A stretch of DNA of 64,000 nt from Kofleriaceae bacterium (GCA_018058095.1 JAGPCO010000001.1:108108-172107), one strand, 5' to 3'. Positions 25,977-35,428 are shown, numbered from the stretch's first letter. Translations and numbers: made by a program. The notes: generated by a model from the letters alone, not told the origin.

Positions 25977-27269
25977 ATGCACCACCCGATCAAGTCCTCG
26001 CTCACCTCCCGCCTGGCCCGCTCGTTCGTGGCCGCCCTCCTCCTCGCCCCGGCCGTCGCCTGTGTCGACGCCAGCCCCGACGCTGACGACGAGCTGTGGT
26101 CCGACGACGGCAAGGCCGACAGCGCCGTGTTCGCGGCCGAGACGGCCAAGCTGGCCGACCTCATGAAGAACAACACGCAGGCCGTGTTCCACACCTACGG
26201 CGATCTCGGCACCGTCGTGTCGGACCGCTTCCGCCGGGTCAGCCTGGTCAAGGACGCCCAGGGCCAGCTGCTGGCGATCGTCGTGTTCCACGTCCGCCGC
26301 GGCACCGCCTCGGGCTGGGAGACCAAGTCGTTCACCGAGTACCACGTGTTCGACAACGCGATCGCCACCGCCGGCGCCCGCGCCGGCACGGTCAGCACCG
26401 CCTTCACCACCTACTTCGACCTCAAGAACAACGGCGCGGTCGAGGTGGCGGGCCTCCGCCACAACACCAGCGAGGTCGAGCTCGACCTGGCCGCCGACGG
26501 TGCGGTCACGTCGATCAACTTCCCGCAGACCCGCGTGCCGATGACCGGCCCGCGCTCGGCTGACACCGTGCGCAGCGCCCTGACGCTCGACAGCGAGGGG
26601 TACGCCTTCCGCGTCAACGGCCGCAACCGGGTCGAGGCCATCTGGGCCGCCGACCCGTCGCTCGCCGTCGAGTCGGTCCCGGCCAACATCCCGGCGCCGC
26701 CGACCCAGGTGCCGCCGCCGGGCGAGGGCATGGCCGTGGCCGAGGCCGCGCCGTGGGCGCGCGCCATCCTGGCCGAGAGCTCCATCCGTCACTTCGCCAC
26801 CTACGGCGTGCCCGGCGCCAACAAGGAGGCCTCGACCTATCGCAGCATCTCGCTGATCGTCGCCGATGACGGCTCGGTGCGCGGGTACATGGACCACTTC
26901 GGCCGGGCCGGTGCGGCCGACACCGCCTCGTCGACCGGCATCATCCTGCTGCGCGACGGCGAGACCGCCGACGGCGGCGTGGCCGAGTTCCTGGCCGACC
27001 TCAACAACGACGGCAAGCTCGAGGTCAACGGTGGCGCGGCCCAGGTCCGCCTGTGGATCGACGACGCCGGCGTGCGCGTCGAGGGCGCGACCATGAACAA
27101 GCTCGGCACCAACCCGCCCGAGGCGATCCGCGTCGACATCAGCGCCACCGGCGAGCGCTACCTGCTCGACGGCATCTCCGGCCTCAAGCAGCCCGACGGC
27201 ACCGTGGTGGTGCCGGCCGGCGCGCCCAACGGCGGGCGCTTCTACCAGACCTCGGTCCGCATCCGCTGA
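25977..27269 (+). CDS. Two-repeat lipoprotein of unknown function, 430 aa
   Basis: A lipoprotein with lipobox AVAC and the sequence DDELWSDDGKADS just after it, a linker type common in myxobacterial exported proteins. The mature part consists of two similar halves (about 60-235 and 255-430): each begins with a helix, then has FHTYGDLG or FATYGVPG and a series of beta strands with FDLKNNGAVEV or LADLNNDGKLEV. So it is an internal duplication of a beta-rich module. Not a family I can name. It ends 4 bp before the convergent Sel1 gene. Confidence 0.85.
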   Translation: MHHPIKSSLTSRLARSFVAALLLAPAVACVDASPDADDELWSDDGKADSAVFAAETAKLADLMKNNTQAVFHTYGDLGTVVSDRFRRVSLVKDAQGQLLAIVVFHVRRGTASGWETKSFTEYHVFDNAIATAGARAGTVSTAFTTYFDLKNNGAVEVAGLRHNTSEVELDLAADGAVTSINFPQTRVPMTGPRSADTVRSALTLDSEGYAFRVNGRNRVEAIWAADPSLAVESVPANIPAPPTQVPPPGEGMAVAEAAPWARAILAESSIRHFATYGVPGANKEASTYRSISLIVADDGSVRGYMDHFGRAGAADTASSTGIILLRDGETADGGVAEFLADLNNDGKLEVNGGAAQVRLWIDDAGVRVEGATMNKLGTNPPEAIRVDISATGERYLLDGISGLKQPDGTVVVPAGAPNGGRFYQTSVRIR

Positions 27270-27273
27270 GCCG

Positions 27274-28182
27274 CTACATCACCGGGCCGGCCGACGCCGC
27301 CGCGGCGGCCCGCGCCAGCTCGGCCGCGTAGTCGCAGCTGGCCACCACGCCGGCGTCGCACGCGCGCTGGACCCAGCGCCCGGCCTCGGCCGGGTCGACC
27401 GGCACGCCGTGGCCCTCGGCGTGGATGACGCCGAGGTTGTGACAGCCAAGCGGCTCGCCGCCGTCACACGCGCGCTGGTACAGCTGGCGCGCCAGCGGGT
27501 AGTCGACCTCGACCCCGATCGCGTTCTCGTACAGCACGCCCAGGCTGTTGCACGACATCAGATCGTCGTGGTCACAGCCGAGCTGGTACAGCTCGGCGGC
27601 GTGGCGCTGGTCCTGGCCGACGCCGCGACCGTACTTGTAGAGCCGGCCGAGGTTGTTGCAGTAGCCGTACACGCCGCCATCGCAGGCCTGCTGGTACAGC
27701 GCGGCGGCGCGCAGGAAGTCGACCGGCACGCCCAGTCCCTCGTCGTACAGGGCGCCGAGGGCGCCGCAGCCCTCGAGGTCCTTGCCGCCGCAGGCCTGGC
27801 CGTACAGCGCGAGGGCGCGGGCGAGGTCCTTGGTCACGCCGTCGCCCTGCTGGAGCAGCTGGCCCAGCGCGACGCAGGACCGCAGGTTACCGCCGGCGCA
27901 GGCGCGCTCGAAGTAACCGGCGGCGCGGGCCGGATCCCGCGCGTCGCCGGCGACGGTGTTGAAGGCGCCACCCAGCTGCGCGCACGCGCCGATGTCACCG
28001 GCGGTGCAGGCTCGGTCGCACGGCTCGACCTCGGCGCAGCTGATGGCGGCGGCAGGCACGTTCGCCGGCGCGGTGGACGACGCCGGCGCCGCGGCCGGCG
28101 CCGCGCGTGGACCGCAGGCGGTCGACAGCGGCGAGGCGGCGAGAGCGGCAGCGGCGGTGACCGATCGGGCGAGGCGGCGCAT
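27274..28182 (-). CDS. Sel1-repeat lipoprotein
   Basis: A 302-residue lipoprotein (lipobox STAC) with about six to seven Sel1-like repeats of roughly 36 residues, each with a Cys pair, for example YFERACAGGNLRSCVALGQL and LYQRACDGGEPLGCHNLGV. The Cys pairs at fixed places indicate disulfide-stapled repeats, typical of exported Sel1 proteins, which act as interaction scaffolds. TAGCCT lies six bases before the ATG. Confidence 0.94.
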   Translation of the reverse strand: MRRLARSVTAAAALAASPLSTACGPRAAPAAAPASSTAPANVPAAAISCAEVEPCDRACTAGDIGACAQLGGAFNTVAGDARDPARAAGYFERACAGGNLRSCVALGQLLQQGDGVTKDLARALALYGQACGGKDLEGCGALGALYDEGLGVPVDFLRAAALYQQACDGGVYGYCNNLGRLYKYGRGVGQDQRHAAELYQLGCDHDDLMSCNSLGVLYENAIGVEVDYPLARQLYQRACDGGEPLGCHNLGVIHAEGHGVPVDPAEAGRWVQRACDAGVVASCDYAAELARAAAAASAGPVM

Positions 28183-28188
28183 GTCCGG

Positions 28189-28194
28189 AGGCTA
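28189..28194 (-). promoter_or_regulatory. -10-like TANNNT before Sel1 lipoprotein
   Basis: TAGCCT lies 6 bases before the ATG at 28182. Confidence 0.5.
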
Positions 28195-28317
28195 CACCGA
28201 GCCGGCCTCAGGGCCGGAGCAACAACGGTCGGAGGTCATGAACGTCCTCGCGTCGCGGGCATCTAGTCCGCTCCCCCCTTGGCTCTCGCATCTTCACACC
28301 CGGCAGGTACGGCACCC

Positions 28318-29847
28318 ATGAGACGAGTTCATCTCCCGCTCCTCCTCCCGCTGACCGCCGCGCTGGTCGCGTGTGGTCCCGACGATGAGGTCACCTGCGG
28401 CGACGGGACGGTGCTGCGGGACGGGCAGTGTGTGGTGGCGACGCCCGATGCCGGCGCCCCCGCCGCCGAGCTCCCGGTCAGCGCGATCCTGCAGCCCACC
28501 ATGCTGCGGGTGCTCGAGGGCTTCGCCGCCTGCCCCGCCCTGACGCTGGCGTACGCGGACGGCACCGTGCGCCGGGTCAGCCTGGATCCGGCGTACACGC
28601 TGCCCGACGTGAGCACCATCACGGAGCTCGGGCTCGCGGTGAGCTGGGAGTCCGCCGACGGCCTCGTCTCGACCGGCACCTCCCACGGCTGCGCCTACGC
28701 CGCGGTCGGTGTTCGCGCGGGCACCACGCTGGTCTCGATCCGGATCACGGCCGCCAGCGGCGAGTCCCGCGTGGTGGGCCAGGCCCAGGCCGAGGTGGTC
28801 ACGTTGCCGGCCAGCGTGCGCGTCAGCGGCGTGGTGGTCCGGTCCGACCTGCTCGCCGAGGGCGTGATGAGCGACGCCTACTGGAACCCCGCGGCCACCA
28901 CCTTCGCCTCGGGCCAGCCCGTGCTCGGCCCGGGTCAGGTGGCCTCGGTGCAGCCCACCTTCGTGCTCGACGACCCCTCGCTGGCCGGGGTGTCCGCGCT
29001 GCCCATCGAGGAGAACCTCCAGGTCGAGGTGTCGAACCCGAGCGTCGCGGCCTACGCCGGCGGCGCGCTCACCGCCCTCACGCCGGGCCAGGTCTCCGTC
29101 ACCGGTAGCTACCGCGTCGGCGCGCGTGAGCTGGGCGCGGCGTCCAGCGCGGTCGTCGTCAGCGGCAGCACCCAGCTCATCGGCCTCCACTTCGGCCTGC
29201 CGCGCGACGACGCCGGCAAGGTGCTGCCGGAGGCCATGCGCACCGCGCAGCAGCTGCCTGCCGGCCAGTGCGCGAACTTCGAGGCCTACGCCAGCACGCG
29301 CCACCCGGTCCCGGCCGGGATCGACGACCTGTTCCTGCGCGACGTGACCACGACCGCGACGTTCGAGGCGCTCGGCGCCGGCCTGGTGAACGAGGGGGCG
29401 CCGCACCGCTTCTGCGCGCGCGCCAGTGGCGACGCCGCGGTGCGGGTGTGCCTCGACGGGACCTGCGCGACCTGGGGCGTGGTGGTGCGGGATCTGGCCT
29501 CGTTTCCGACGGTGACGATCAACCTGCCGTCGCAGGTGCGCCTGCGAGCGGTCGCCGGGACCCAGGTGGTGTGCGTGCCGTTCCAGGCCACCGCCGCGTT
29601 CGCGGGCGAGGCCAGCCGTGACGTCTCCGTCAGCCCCGCGCTGCACTTCCGGCAGCCGTTCGGCGCCGGTGAGGAAAGCCTGCAGGTCGCGCTCGACACC
29701 CGGACCGGGCAGGCGCAGCGCCAGGGCAACGACCTGTGCGTGCCGCTGCGGTGGGAGCAAAACGTCGCCACCCCGTGGGTGCTCGGCGTGGGGTACGGGC
29801 AGGGTCAGGCCCAGGCCACGATCAACGTGCTCCCGCCGCTGCAGTAG
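28318..29847 (+). CDS. Lipoprotein with Ig-like beta repeats, 509 aa
   Basis: A lipoprotein (lipobox LVAC) with a Cys pair early (VTCGDGTVLRDGQCV), a motif found at the start of many myxobacterial cell-surface proteins. The rest is made of beta-sandwich-like segments; VEVSNPSVAAYAGGALTALTPG followed by VSVTGSYRVG is typical of bacterial Ig-like group 2 (Big_2) domains. Likely a surface structural or adhesive protein. Confidence 0.82.
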   Translation: MRRVHLPLLLPLTAALVACGPDDEVTCGDGTVLRDGQCVVATPDAGAPAAELPVSAILQPTMLRVLEGFAACPALTLAYADGTVRRVSLDPAYTLPDVSTITELGLAVSWESADGLVSTGTSHGCAYAAVGVRAGTTLVSIRITAASGESRVVGQAQAEVVTLPASVRVSGVVVRSDLLAEGVMSDAYWNPAATTFASGQPVLGPGQVASVQPTFVLDDPSLAGVSALPIEENLQVEVSNPSVAAYAGGALTALTPGQVSVTGSYRVGARELGAASSAVVVSGSTQLIGLHFGLPRDDAGKVLPEAMRTAQQLPAGQCANFEAYASTRHPVPAGIDDLFLRDVTTTATFEALGAGLVNEGAPHRFCARASGDAAVRVCLDGTCATWGVVVRDLASFPTVTINLPSQVRLRAVAGTQVVCVPFQATAAFAGEASRDVSVSPALHFRQPFGAGEESLQVALDTRTGQAQRQGNDLCVPLRWEQNVATPWVLGVGYGQGQAQATINVLPPLQ

Positions 29848-29876
29848 CGCGCCCGGACCGACGCACCGGCCACGGG

Positions 29877-29882
29877 TACACT
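29877..29882 (+). promoter_or_regulatory. -10-like TANNNT before MmcQ/YjbR gene
   Basis: TACACT lies 6 bases before the ATG at 29889. Confidence 0.5.
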
Positions 29883-29888
29883 GCCGGG

Positions 29889-30383
29889 ATGGCGCGCGCC
29901 CGGTCCCGTCGACGTGTCGATCGCGCTCCGGCCCGCGCCACCATCCCAGCCCGGCTGCTGACCCGGCTGCGCCGGTCGTGCCTGGCCTTGCCCGGGGCGC
30001 GCGAGGAGGTGGCCCGGGTCGGCGTTCGCTGGGTCGTGCGCGGCTGCACCTTCGCTCACGTCGTGCCGATCTGCGACGGGCGCCCGGCCGCGTACGCGCG
30101 CGCGGCCGGCGATGACGGGCCCCTCGTGGTGCTGACCGTGCGTGCGGCCGGCTTCCTGTACGACGCCCTGCGCCAGGCCGGTCCGCCGTACTTCGTGGCG
30201 CCGTGGGGCACTCGCTGGGGCGCGCCGGTCATCGGCATCTGCCTGGGCCCGCGTCCGCCCTGGCCCGAGATCGAGATCCTCGTCGCCGAGAGCCACCGCC
30301 TGATGTCGCGACCACGCGCGCCCCGGGCGACGACCACACGCGGCGCACGCGCCGGGGTGAAGGCCAGGCCGCGCCGTGGTTAG
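29889..30383 (+). CDS. MmcQ/YjbR family protein
   Basis: A 164-residue protein. After a basic N-terminal extension of about 20 residues it has the family pattern: LRRSCLALPGAREEV, VRGCTFAHVVPI and a final WPEIEILVAESHRLM helix. The fold is the CyaY-like alpha/beta sandwich, suspected to bind DNA, but no biochemical role is established. A second MmcQ-type gene is at 55221-55658; the two are not close copies. Confidence 0.85.
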   Translation: MARARSRRRVDRAPARATIPARLLTRLRRSCLALPGAREEVARVGVRWVVRGCTFAHVVPICDGRPAAYARAAGDDGPLVVLTVRAAGFLYDALRQAGPPYFVAPWGTRWGAPVIGICLGPRPPWPEIEILVAESHRLMSRPRAPRATTTRGARAGVKARPRRG

Positions 30384-30410
30384 CCTGGCTCCGCGCCCGA
30401 GGCCGCCTGC

Positions 30411-30416
30411 TAGGAT
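30411..30416 (+). promoter_or_regulatory. -10-like TANNNT before DUF1554 lipoprotein
   Basis: TAGGAT lies 6 bases before the GTG at 30423. Confidence 0.5.
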
Positions 30417-30422
30417 GCGAGC

Positions 30423-31481
30423 GTGTCGGCGCTGATCAGGCTCGGCCCCACCGCCCTGCTGCTGGCGTCGGGCTGTGGCCAGGTCGGGTTCGACCGACGA
30501 GTCGGTGAGACGATCGACGCGAGGCGCACGGGCGACGGCGGGGGCGCCGAGGACGCCGACGGCGGGGTCCGGGCCAACCTGGCGTTCGTGACCGCGGCCG
30601 GCTACCCGGGCGCCCTCGGCGGCGTCGTTGGCGCTGACCAGCGTTGCCGGGCCGAGGCGAGCGCGGCCGACCTGGTCGGGGACTTCGTCGCCATGCTCAC
30701 CGCGCCCGACCGGCCGGCGCCGGCAGCGCTGCTCGAGGGCTCCCGCGGCTGGCAGCTGCTCGATGGGACCTGGGTCGCCGACCTGCCGTCCCAGGTCGCC
30801 GACGGGTCCTTCCTGCAACCGGTCGATGTCGCCGCCGACCGCAGCCTCCTCGGTGGCGTCCGGGTCTGGACCGGCGCGCTCCATGGCCACTGCGCCGGCT
30901 GGACCTCGACCAGCGACATGGGTGACCAGCACTACATCCCGCAGTGGCGCCGGCTCAGCGACGGCGACCTGCCCTGCACCGGCGCCTATCGCCTGTTCTG
31001 CTTCGAGCGGGGGCACCAGCGCGTGTACGTCCCGCCGCCGATCACCGGGCCGCGGGTGTTCCGCACCGACGCGACCTGGACCCCGGGCCCGGGAGGCCTG
31101 GCCTCGGCCGACGCGCTGTGCGCGAGCGAGGCGGCCACGGCCGGGCTCGGCCCCAGCCTGGCCCTGCTGTCGACCAGCACCACCGCGGCGATCGATCGCG
31201 TCACCGGCCTGGCCACGCGCGAGGTGCAGCGGGTCGACGGCGTGGTGGTCGGCCGCCTGGCCACGCCGCGGGCGTACATCATGACCAACGCGCTCGGCGT
31301 CGGCGACTACCTGCCGGTGTGGACCGGCGGGCGTCCCGACCAGCCATCGACCATGTCGTGCGGCGACTGGATGAGCGTCGTCGGCTCCGGCCTCCACGGC
31401 ACGTCGGGCGACGTCGAGGGCTTCGACCAGGGCCTCGAGGCGTGCGCCACGCCGAATCACCTGTTCTGCGTCGAGCAGTAG
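30423..31481 (+). CDS. Lipoprotein with two DUF1554-like C-type domains
   Basis: A 352-residue lipoprotein (lipobox ASGC). It carries two tandem domains of the DUF1554/collagen-XV-like C-type type: the first about 50-195 (ADQRCRAEASAADL to AYRLFCFERG), the second about 205-352 (ADALCASEAATAGL to NHLFCVEQ). The paired Cys at domain start and end are kept. The type is known from Leptospira and myxobacterial surface proteins; binding function is inferred from the C-type-lectin-like fold. A relative with one such domain is at 59343. Confidence 0.87.
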   Translation: MSALIRLGPTALLLASGCGQVGFDRRVGETIDARRTGDGGGAEDADGGVRANLAFVTAAGYPGALGGVVGADQRCRAEASAADLVGDFVAMLTAPDRPAPAALLEGSRGWQLLDGTWVADLPSQVADGSFLQPVDVAADRSLLGGVRVWTGALHGHCAGWTSTSDMGDQHYIPQWRRLSDGDLPCTGAYRLFCFERGHQRVYVPPPITGPRVFRTDATWTPGPGGLASADALCASEAATAGLGPSLALLSTSTTAAIDRVTGLATREVQRVDGVVVGRLATPRAYIMTNALGVGDYLPVWTGGRPDQPSTMSCGDWMSVVGSGLHGTSGDVEGFDQGLEACATPNHLFCVEQ

Positions 31482-31517
31482 GCCGGCGCGGCTGCGCGCG
31501 GCGCCCGACGCCGTGAT

Positions 31518-32036
31518 ATGTCCCGACCGATGTCGAACCCGATCGTCACGGTCACCACCTCCCTGGGCGCGTTCGAGCTCGAGCTCGATCCGGCGCGTGC
31601 GCCCCGCTCGGTCGAGAACTTCCTCAGCTACGTCGACGCCCAGGCCTACGACGGCACGATCTTCCACCGCGTCATCCCGACCTTCATGATCCAGGGTGGC
31701 GGCTTCGACGCCCAGCTGGTCAAGCGGCCGACCCGGGCGCCGATCGCCAACGAGGCCGGCAACGGGCGCAAGAACACGCGCGGCACGGTGGCGATGGCCC
31801 GCACCAGCGACCCGCACTCGGCGACCTGCCAGTGGTTCGTCAACGTCGTCGACAACGCGTTCCTCGACCACCAGGCGCCGGAGGGTCCGGGCTGGGGCTA
31901 CGCCGTGTTCGGCCAGGTCAGCGTCGGGATGGACGTGGTCGACCGGATCAAGGGCGTGCCGACCGGCGCGGCCGGTCCCTTCAGCAAGGACTGCCCGCTC
32001 GCGCCGGTGATCATCACCAGCGTGCGCCGCCGCTGA
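31518..32036 (+). CDS. Peptidyl-prolyl cis-trans isomerase (cyclophilin, PpiB type)
   Basis: A cytoplasmic cyclophilin of 172 residues. Active-site residues are visible in FHRVIPTFMIQGGGF (Arg, Phe, Met, Gln) and in the central ATCQWFVNVVDNAFLD; the end VVDRIKGVPT is standard. It catalyses proline isomerisation in protein folding. A second in-frame ATG at 31530 gives the more usual N-terminus (SNPIVTVTTSLG), and I cannot decide between the two. Confidence 0.95.
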   Translation: MSRPMSNPIVTVTTSLGAFELELDPARAPRSVENFLSYVDAQAYDGTIFHRVIPTFMIQGGGFDAQLVKRPTRAPIANEAGNGRKNTRGTVAMARTSDPHSATCQWFVNVVDNAFLDHQAPEGPGWGYAVFGQVSVGMDVVDRIKGVPTGAAGPFSKDCPLAPVIITSVRRR

Positions 32037-32117
32037 GGCCGCCTTCGTCATGGCGGAGGACCGCTGCCCCGGCCACTTTTGTCCTGACCGCCGAGCGCCC
32101 GCGCCTCAGCCCGTGGC

Positions 32118-32123
32118 TATAGT
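32118..32123 (+). promoter_or_regulatory. -10-like TATAGT before DUF1579-like gene
   Basis: A near-consensus -10, TATAGT, lies 29 bases before the ATG at 32153; a ribosome-binding AAGGGA lies between. This gene, unlike most here, has a leader with a Shine-Dalgarno. Confidence 0.5.
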
Positions 32124-32152
32124 CCGCCCGTATTCAACGGAAGGGACCCGCC

Positions 32153-32818
32153 ATGAAGAAGCTCGCTCGTATCTGCCTGTCGCTCGCCACCGTCGTCGGC
32201 CTCACCGGCACCGCGTTCGCCGGTGACCCCGCCGCCAAGCCCGCGCCGACCCCGGCGCCGGCCAAGGACTCCAAGCCCGCGCCGACGCCGGCCAAGGCGC
32301 CGATGCCGGTCAAGCCGCCCGACATGGTCAAGCCGACCCCGCCGCCGATGCCGGCCATGCCGACCCCGGCGCCCGAGATCGCGGCCGCCTTCAAGGCCGG
32401 CCAGGGCACCTGGAAGTGCGAGGGCAAGATGTTCACGCCGGCCGGCGAGATGCCGATGAAGGCGAAGATGAGCACCAAGATGGATCTCGACAAGTGGTGG
32501 ATCCAGGGCACGTACACCGAGACCGGCAAGAAGAAGGACGCGTACAAGTTCACCTCGTACACGACCTTCGACGCCACCTCGAAGAAGTGGCACCGGGTCA
32601 TGGTCGACAACATGGGCGGCTACGAGCGCGCCGAGTCGACCGGCCCCAAGGACAACAAGGTGCAGTGGGACGCCACTGGCTGGGGCCCGATGGGCCAGAC
32701 CAAGGGCCGCCACTACGAGACCCTCACCACCCCCAAGACCATGACCATGTGGGGTGAGTACTCGATGGACGGCGGCAAGAACTGGATGAAGGTCTACGAG
32801 TCGAACTGCAAGAAGTAG
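32153..32818 (+). CDS. Secreted DUF1579-like protein
   Basis: A 221-residue protein with a clean Sec signal peptide (MKKLARICLSLATVVGLTGTAFA). It is followed by about 50 residues of Pro/Ala/Lys-rich linker and a DUF1579-like domain: AGQGTWKCEGKMFTPAGE, STKMDLDKWWIQGTYTETG, KWHRVMVDNMGGYERAES, ending in ESNCKK. The family has a lipocalin-like beta-barrel; no ligand is known. A strong -10, a Shine-Dalgarno and Lys-rich codons suggest high expression. A terminator-like hairpin follows at 32854. Confidence 0.9.
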   Translation: MKKLARICLSLATVVGLTGTAFAGDPAAKPAPTPAPAKDSKPAPTPAKAPMPVKPPDMVKPTPPPMPAMPTPAPEIAAAFKAGQGTWKCEGKMFTPAGEMPMKAKMSTKMDLDKWWIQGTYTETGKKKDAYKFTSYTTFDATSKKWHRVMVDNMGGYERAESTGPKDNKVQWDATGWGPMGQTKGRHYETLTTPKTMTMWGEYSMDGGKNWMKVYESNCKK

Positions 32819-32853
32819 CTCGCCTCGTCACCTCCCTCGGGGCCCGCGCCACC

Positions 32854-32877
32854 CGGCGTCGGGCCCCGACGCCGTTT
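32854..32877 (+). terminator. Terminator-like hairpin
   Basis: CGGCGTCGGG, C, CCCGACGCCG followed by TTT: a perfect 10-bp inverted repeat downstream of the DUF1579-like gene and between convergent genes. Confidence 0.6.
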
Positions 32878-32897
32878 CGGCCCGGGGGCCCTCGGAG

Positions 32898-33656
32898 TCA
32901 GCCGCGCTCGCGCCGATCGAACAACGCCGCGAAGTAGCGCTCGGGCGCCTCGAGGAAGCCGCGCGTGATCTGGTAGTGCTCGGTGTCGCGGTACGCGATC
33001 GGCGCCAGCCCGGTGCGGTCGAGGTGGAGGATACGAGCGCCGGGGTAGGCCATGAGCAGGGGCGAGTGGGTGGCGATCACGAACTGTGAGCCGCGCCGCT
33101 CGATCAGGTCGTACAGCAAGGTCAGCAGCGCCAGCTGCCGCTGTGGTGACAGCGCCGCCTCGGGCTCGTCGAGGATGTACAGGCCATGGCCGTGGAAGCG
33201 ATGGGTGGCCAGCGCCAGGAACGACTCGCCGTGTGACTGTTCGTGAAGCGACCGTCCGCCATAGCCGTCGATCAGCGGTGGACCGCCGCCGCCCTCGTCG
33301 AGGCGCTCGATCTCGGTGGCGACGTTGAAGTACGACTCGGCGCGGAGGAAGTAGCCGTCGCGCGGGCGGCGGCCGCGGATCGGCCGCATGTACCGATGCA
33401 GGGGCGACTCCGACGAGCGGTTGGCGAAGCGGAAGTTCCGGCTTCCACCCTCGGCGTTGAAGCCGGCCAGCACGGCGATGGCCTCGATGAGGGTCGACTT
33501 GCCGGCTCCGTTCTCGCCGATGAGGAACGTGATCTTGGGATCGAGCTCGAGCTCGTCGAGGCCGCGGACGGCTGGGATCGAGAACGGGTAGACGTCGTAG
33601 CTCGGCACCTCGTCGCGCAGCAGGCGCACGCCACGCAGGTAGGCCCGATTCACCAT
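32898..33656 (-). CDS. ABC-type/AAA_21 ATPase
   Basis: A 252-residue single-domain ATPase of the COG3910/AAA_21 type. Walker A is GENGAGKST (residues 47-55). A signature-like LHEQSHGESFLAL, Walker B LYILDEPEAALSP, and the switch His in VIATHSPLLM follow. There is no transporter partner and no coiled coil. Stand-alone relatives occur both as housekeeping orphans and in defence gene pairs (OLD-, Septu- or RloC-like). The next genes show no nuclease, so I make no defence call. Confidence 0.9.
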   Translation of the reverse strand: MVNRAYLRGVRLLRDEVPSYDVYPFSIPAVRGLDELELDPKITFLIGENGAGKSTLIEAIAVLAGFNAEGGSRNFRFANRSSESPLHRYMRPIRGRRPRDGYFLRAESYFNVATEIERLDEGGGGPPLIDGYGGRSLHEQSHGESFLALATHRFHGHGLYILDEPEAALSPQRQLALLTLLYDLIERRGSQFVIATHSPLLMAYPGARILHLDRTGLAPIAYRDTEHYQITRGFLEAPERYFAALFDRRERG

Positions 33657-33796
33657 CCAGCCGAGCGTGGCACGGCCCGGGCCCGCCTGGTGGCGGCGAG
33701 GCGCCAGCGCGCGGCGCGACGAGGTAACTGGGCGCGCGCGACCGCGGGCTTGCGGGGTTCGTCGAGCCCGCCGGTTGTGTCGGCGCGCGTGTTGGT

Positions 33797-33802
33797 TATC
33801 GT
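33797..33802 (+). promoter_or_regulatory. -10-like TANNNT before SBBP lipoprotein
   Basis: TATCGT lies 6 bases before the ATG at 33809. Confidence 0.5.
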
Positions 33803-33808
33803 CGAGCC

Positions 33809-35428
33809 ATGAGCACCCGCACGCTGCACGACCTCGGCCTCGCCGCGCTGGCCGCGCTCACCCTGACCGCCGGCTGCGGCGGCGACGACGGCGGCGCCAG
33901 CGTCGACGCGGCCCGGCCGCAGGACAGCGGCCCGCAGCCCGACGGCGACCCCGACGCCGAGGGCCCGGACGCCATGCCGGGCCCGACGCCGACCGCGCTG
34001 GTCGGCTACGTCGGCGGCGGCGGCAACGACACCACGCGCGACGTGTTCGTCGACGCCGCCGGCTTCGTCTACGCCACCGGCGGCACGGCGTCGAGCGACT
34101 TCGCCACCACCACCGGCGCGTACGACCGCACCTTCGGCGGGGCGATGGACGTGTGGGTCCGCAAGTGGGCGCCCGACGGCACGCTGGTGTTCTCGACCTT
34201 CGTCGGCGGCCCCGGCTACGACCGCGCCTACGCCATCGAGGTGGCGCCGACCGGCGAGATCTACGTGGCCGGCCGCGCCGGCGACGGCTTCCCCACCACC
34301 GCCGGCAGCTTCGACTCGACGTTCGGCGGCGACGTCAACGTCAACCCGGCGTACGGGACCCAGGACGGCTTCATCACCAAGCTGTCGGCCGACGGCGCCG
34401 CCGTGGCGTGGTCGACCTTCGTCGGCTGGAACGGGCGCGAGTTCATCCGCGACCTGGCGCTGACCCCGAGCGGCGACGTCATCGCCGGCGTCGGCGAGGC
34501 CTGGGCCAACACGCCGTGCCCGTTCATCACCAGCGGCGCGGCCCAGCCGGGGCATGGCGGCGGCACCCGCGACGTGGTGATCGCCGCCGTCGCCGCCGAT
34601 GGCACGACGGTGCGGTGGGCGACCTACCTGGGCGGCTCGGCCGAGGAGGGCGGCGAGGTGACGGTGCGGACCGATGCGCAGGGCCGGGTCTACGTCGTGA
34701 CCGGCACCAACTCGACCGACGCGCCGGTCACCGCCGGCGCGTTCGACCCGACCTTCAACGGCGACTTCGACCTGTGGCTGGGGCGGCTGGCCGCCGATGG
34801 CGGCAGCCTCGACTACGGCACCTACCTGGGCGGCTCCGGTGGCGACGGCACCGAGACCCACCAGCTGTCGGTCGAGCCCGGCGGCGTCGCGGTGGTGACG
34901 GCGACCACGGCCTCGTCCGACATGCCGGTCACCGCCGGCGTGGTGCAGCCGAGCTACGGCGGCAGCGGCGGCGGCGGCACCGGCGATCTCACCAACTACT
35001 TCGGCGACGGCTACGTCGCCCGCCTGTCGGCCGACGGCTCGACCCTGCTGGCCGCGACCTACCTGGGTGGCTCCGTCGGCGAGGGGCTCGAGGGCTCGGG
35101 CCTCGACGCCGGCGGCAACATCTGGGTCTCGGGCGGCACCTTCTCGCCCAACTTCCCGACCACCGCCGGTGCGCGCCAGCGCACCAAGGGCGCTGGCCTC
35201 GACGCCTTCGTGGCCCGGCTGTCGCCCGACCTGCGCACGCTGCACTACGCGACCTTCGTCGGCGCGTCCGGCTGGGACGTGGCGCGTTCGCTGGCGGTGC
35301 GCGCCGACGGCGCCATCGCCTACGCCGGCGGCGAGACCGACTCGGCCGACCTGGCCACCACGTCGTCAGCCAGCCAGCCCAACCACGGCGGCCAGAGCGA
35401 CGGCCTGGTGGTCGGCATCGTGCCGTAG
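33809..35428 (+). CDS. SBBP-repeat beta-propeller lipoprotein
   Basis: A 539-residue lipoprotein (lipobox TAGC). After a DGD-type linker it has a set of SBBP beta-propeller repeats of about 50-60 residues, for example VFVDAAGFVYATGGTASSDF then TTGAYDRTFGGAMD, with the recurring pattern of a Val/Tyr-rich strand, DxAG turn, TxGAxDxTxxG. Most likely a closed propeller on the cell surface, a binding scaffold; no catalytic residues are evident. It is followed by the ankyrin gene 39 bp on. Confidence 0.92.
   Translation: MSTRTLHDLGLAALAALTLTAGCGGDDGGASVDAARPQDSGPQPDGDPDAEGPDAMPGPTPTALVGYVGGGGNDTTRDVFVDAAGFVYATGGTASSDFATTTGAYDRTFGGAMDVWVRKWAPDGTLVFSTFVGGPGYDRAYAIEVAPTGEIYVAGRAGDGFPTTAGSFDSTFGGDVNVNPAYGTQDGFITKLSADGAAVAWSTFVGWNGREFIRDLALTPSGDVIAGVGEAWANTPCPFITSGAAQPGHGGGTRDVVIAAVAADGTTVRWATYLGGSAEEGGEVTVRTDAQGRVYVVTGTNSTDAPVTAGAFDPTFNGDFDLWLGRLAADGGSLDYGTYLGGSGGDGTETHQLSVEPGGVAVVTATTASSDMPVTAGVVQPSYGGSGGGGTGDLTNYFGDGYVARLSADGSTLLAATYLGGSVGEGLEGSGLDAGGNIWVSGGTFSPNFPTTAGARQRTKGAGLDAFVARLSPDLRTLHYATFVGASGWDVARSLAVRADGAIAYAGGETDSADLATTSSASQPNHGGQSDGLVVGIVP

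Noticed and set aside
32898..33656. Defence system around the stand-alone ATPase
   Set aside because: No nuclease, toprim or reverse transcriptase gene is adjacent; neighbours are a DUF1579-like protein and an SBBP lipoprotein.
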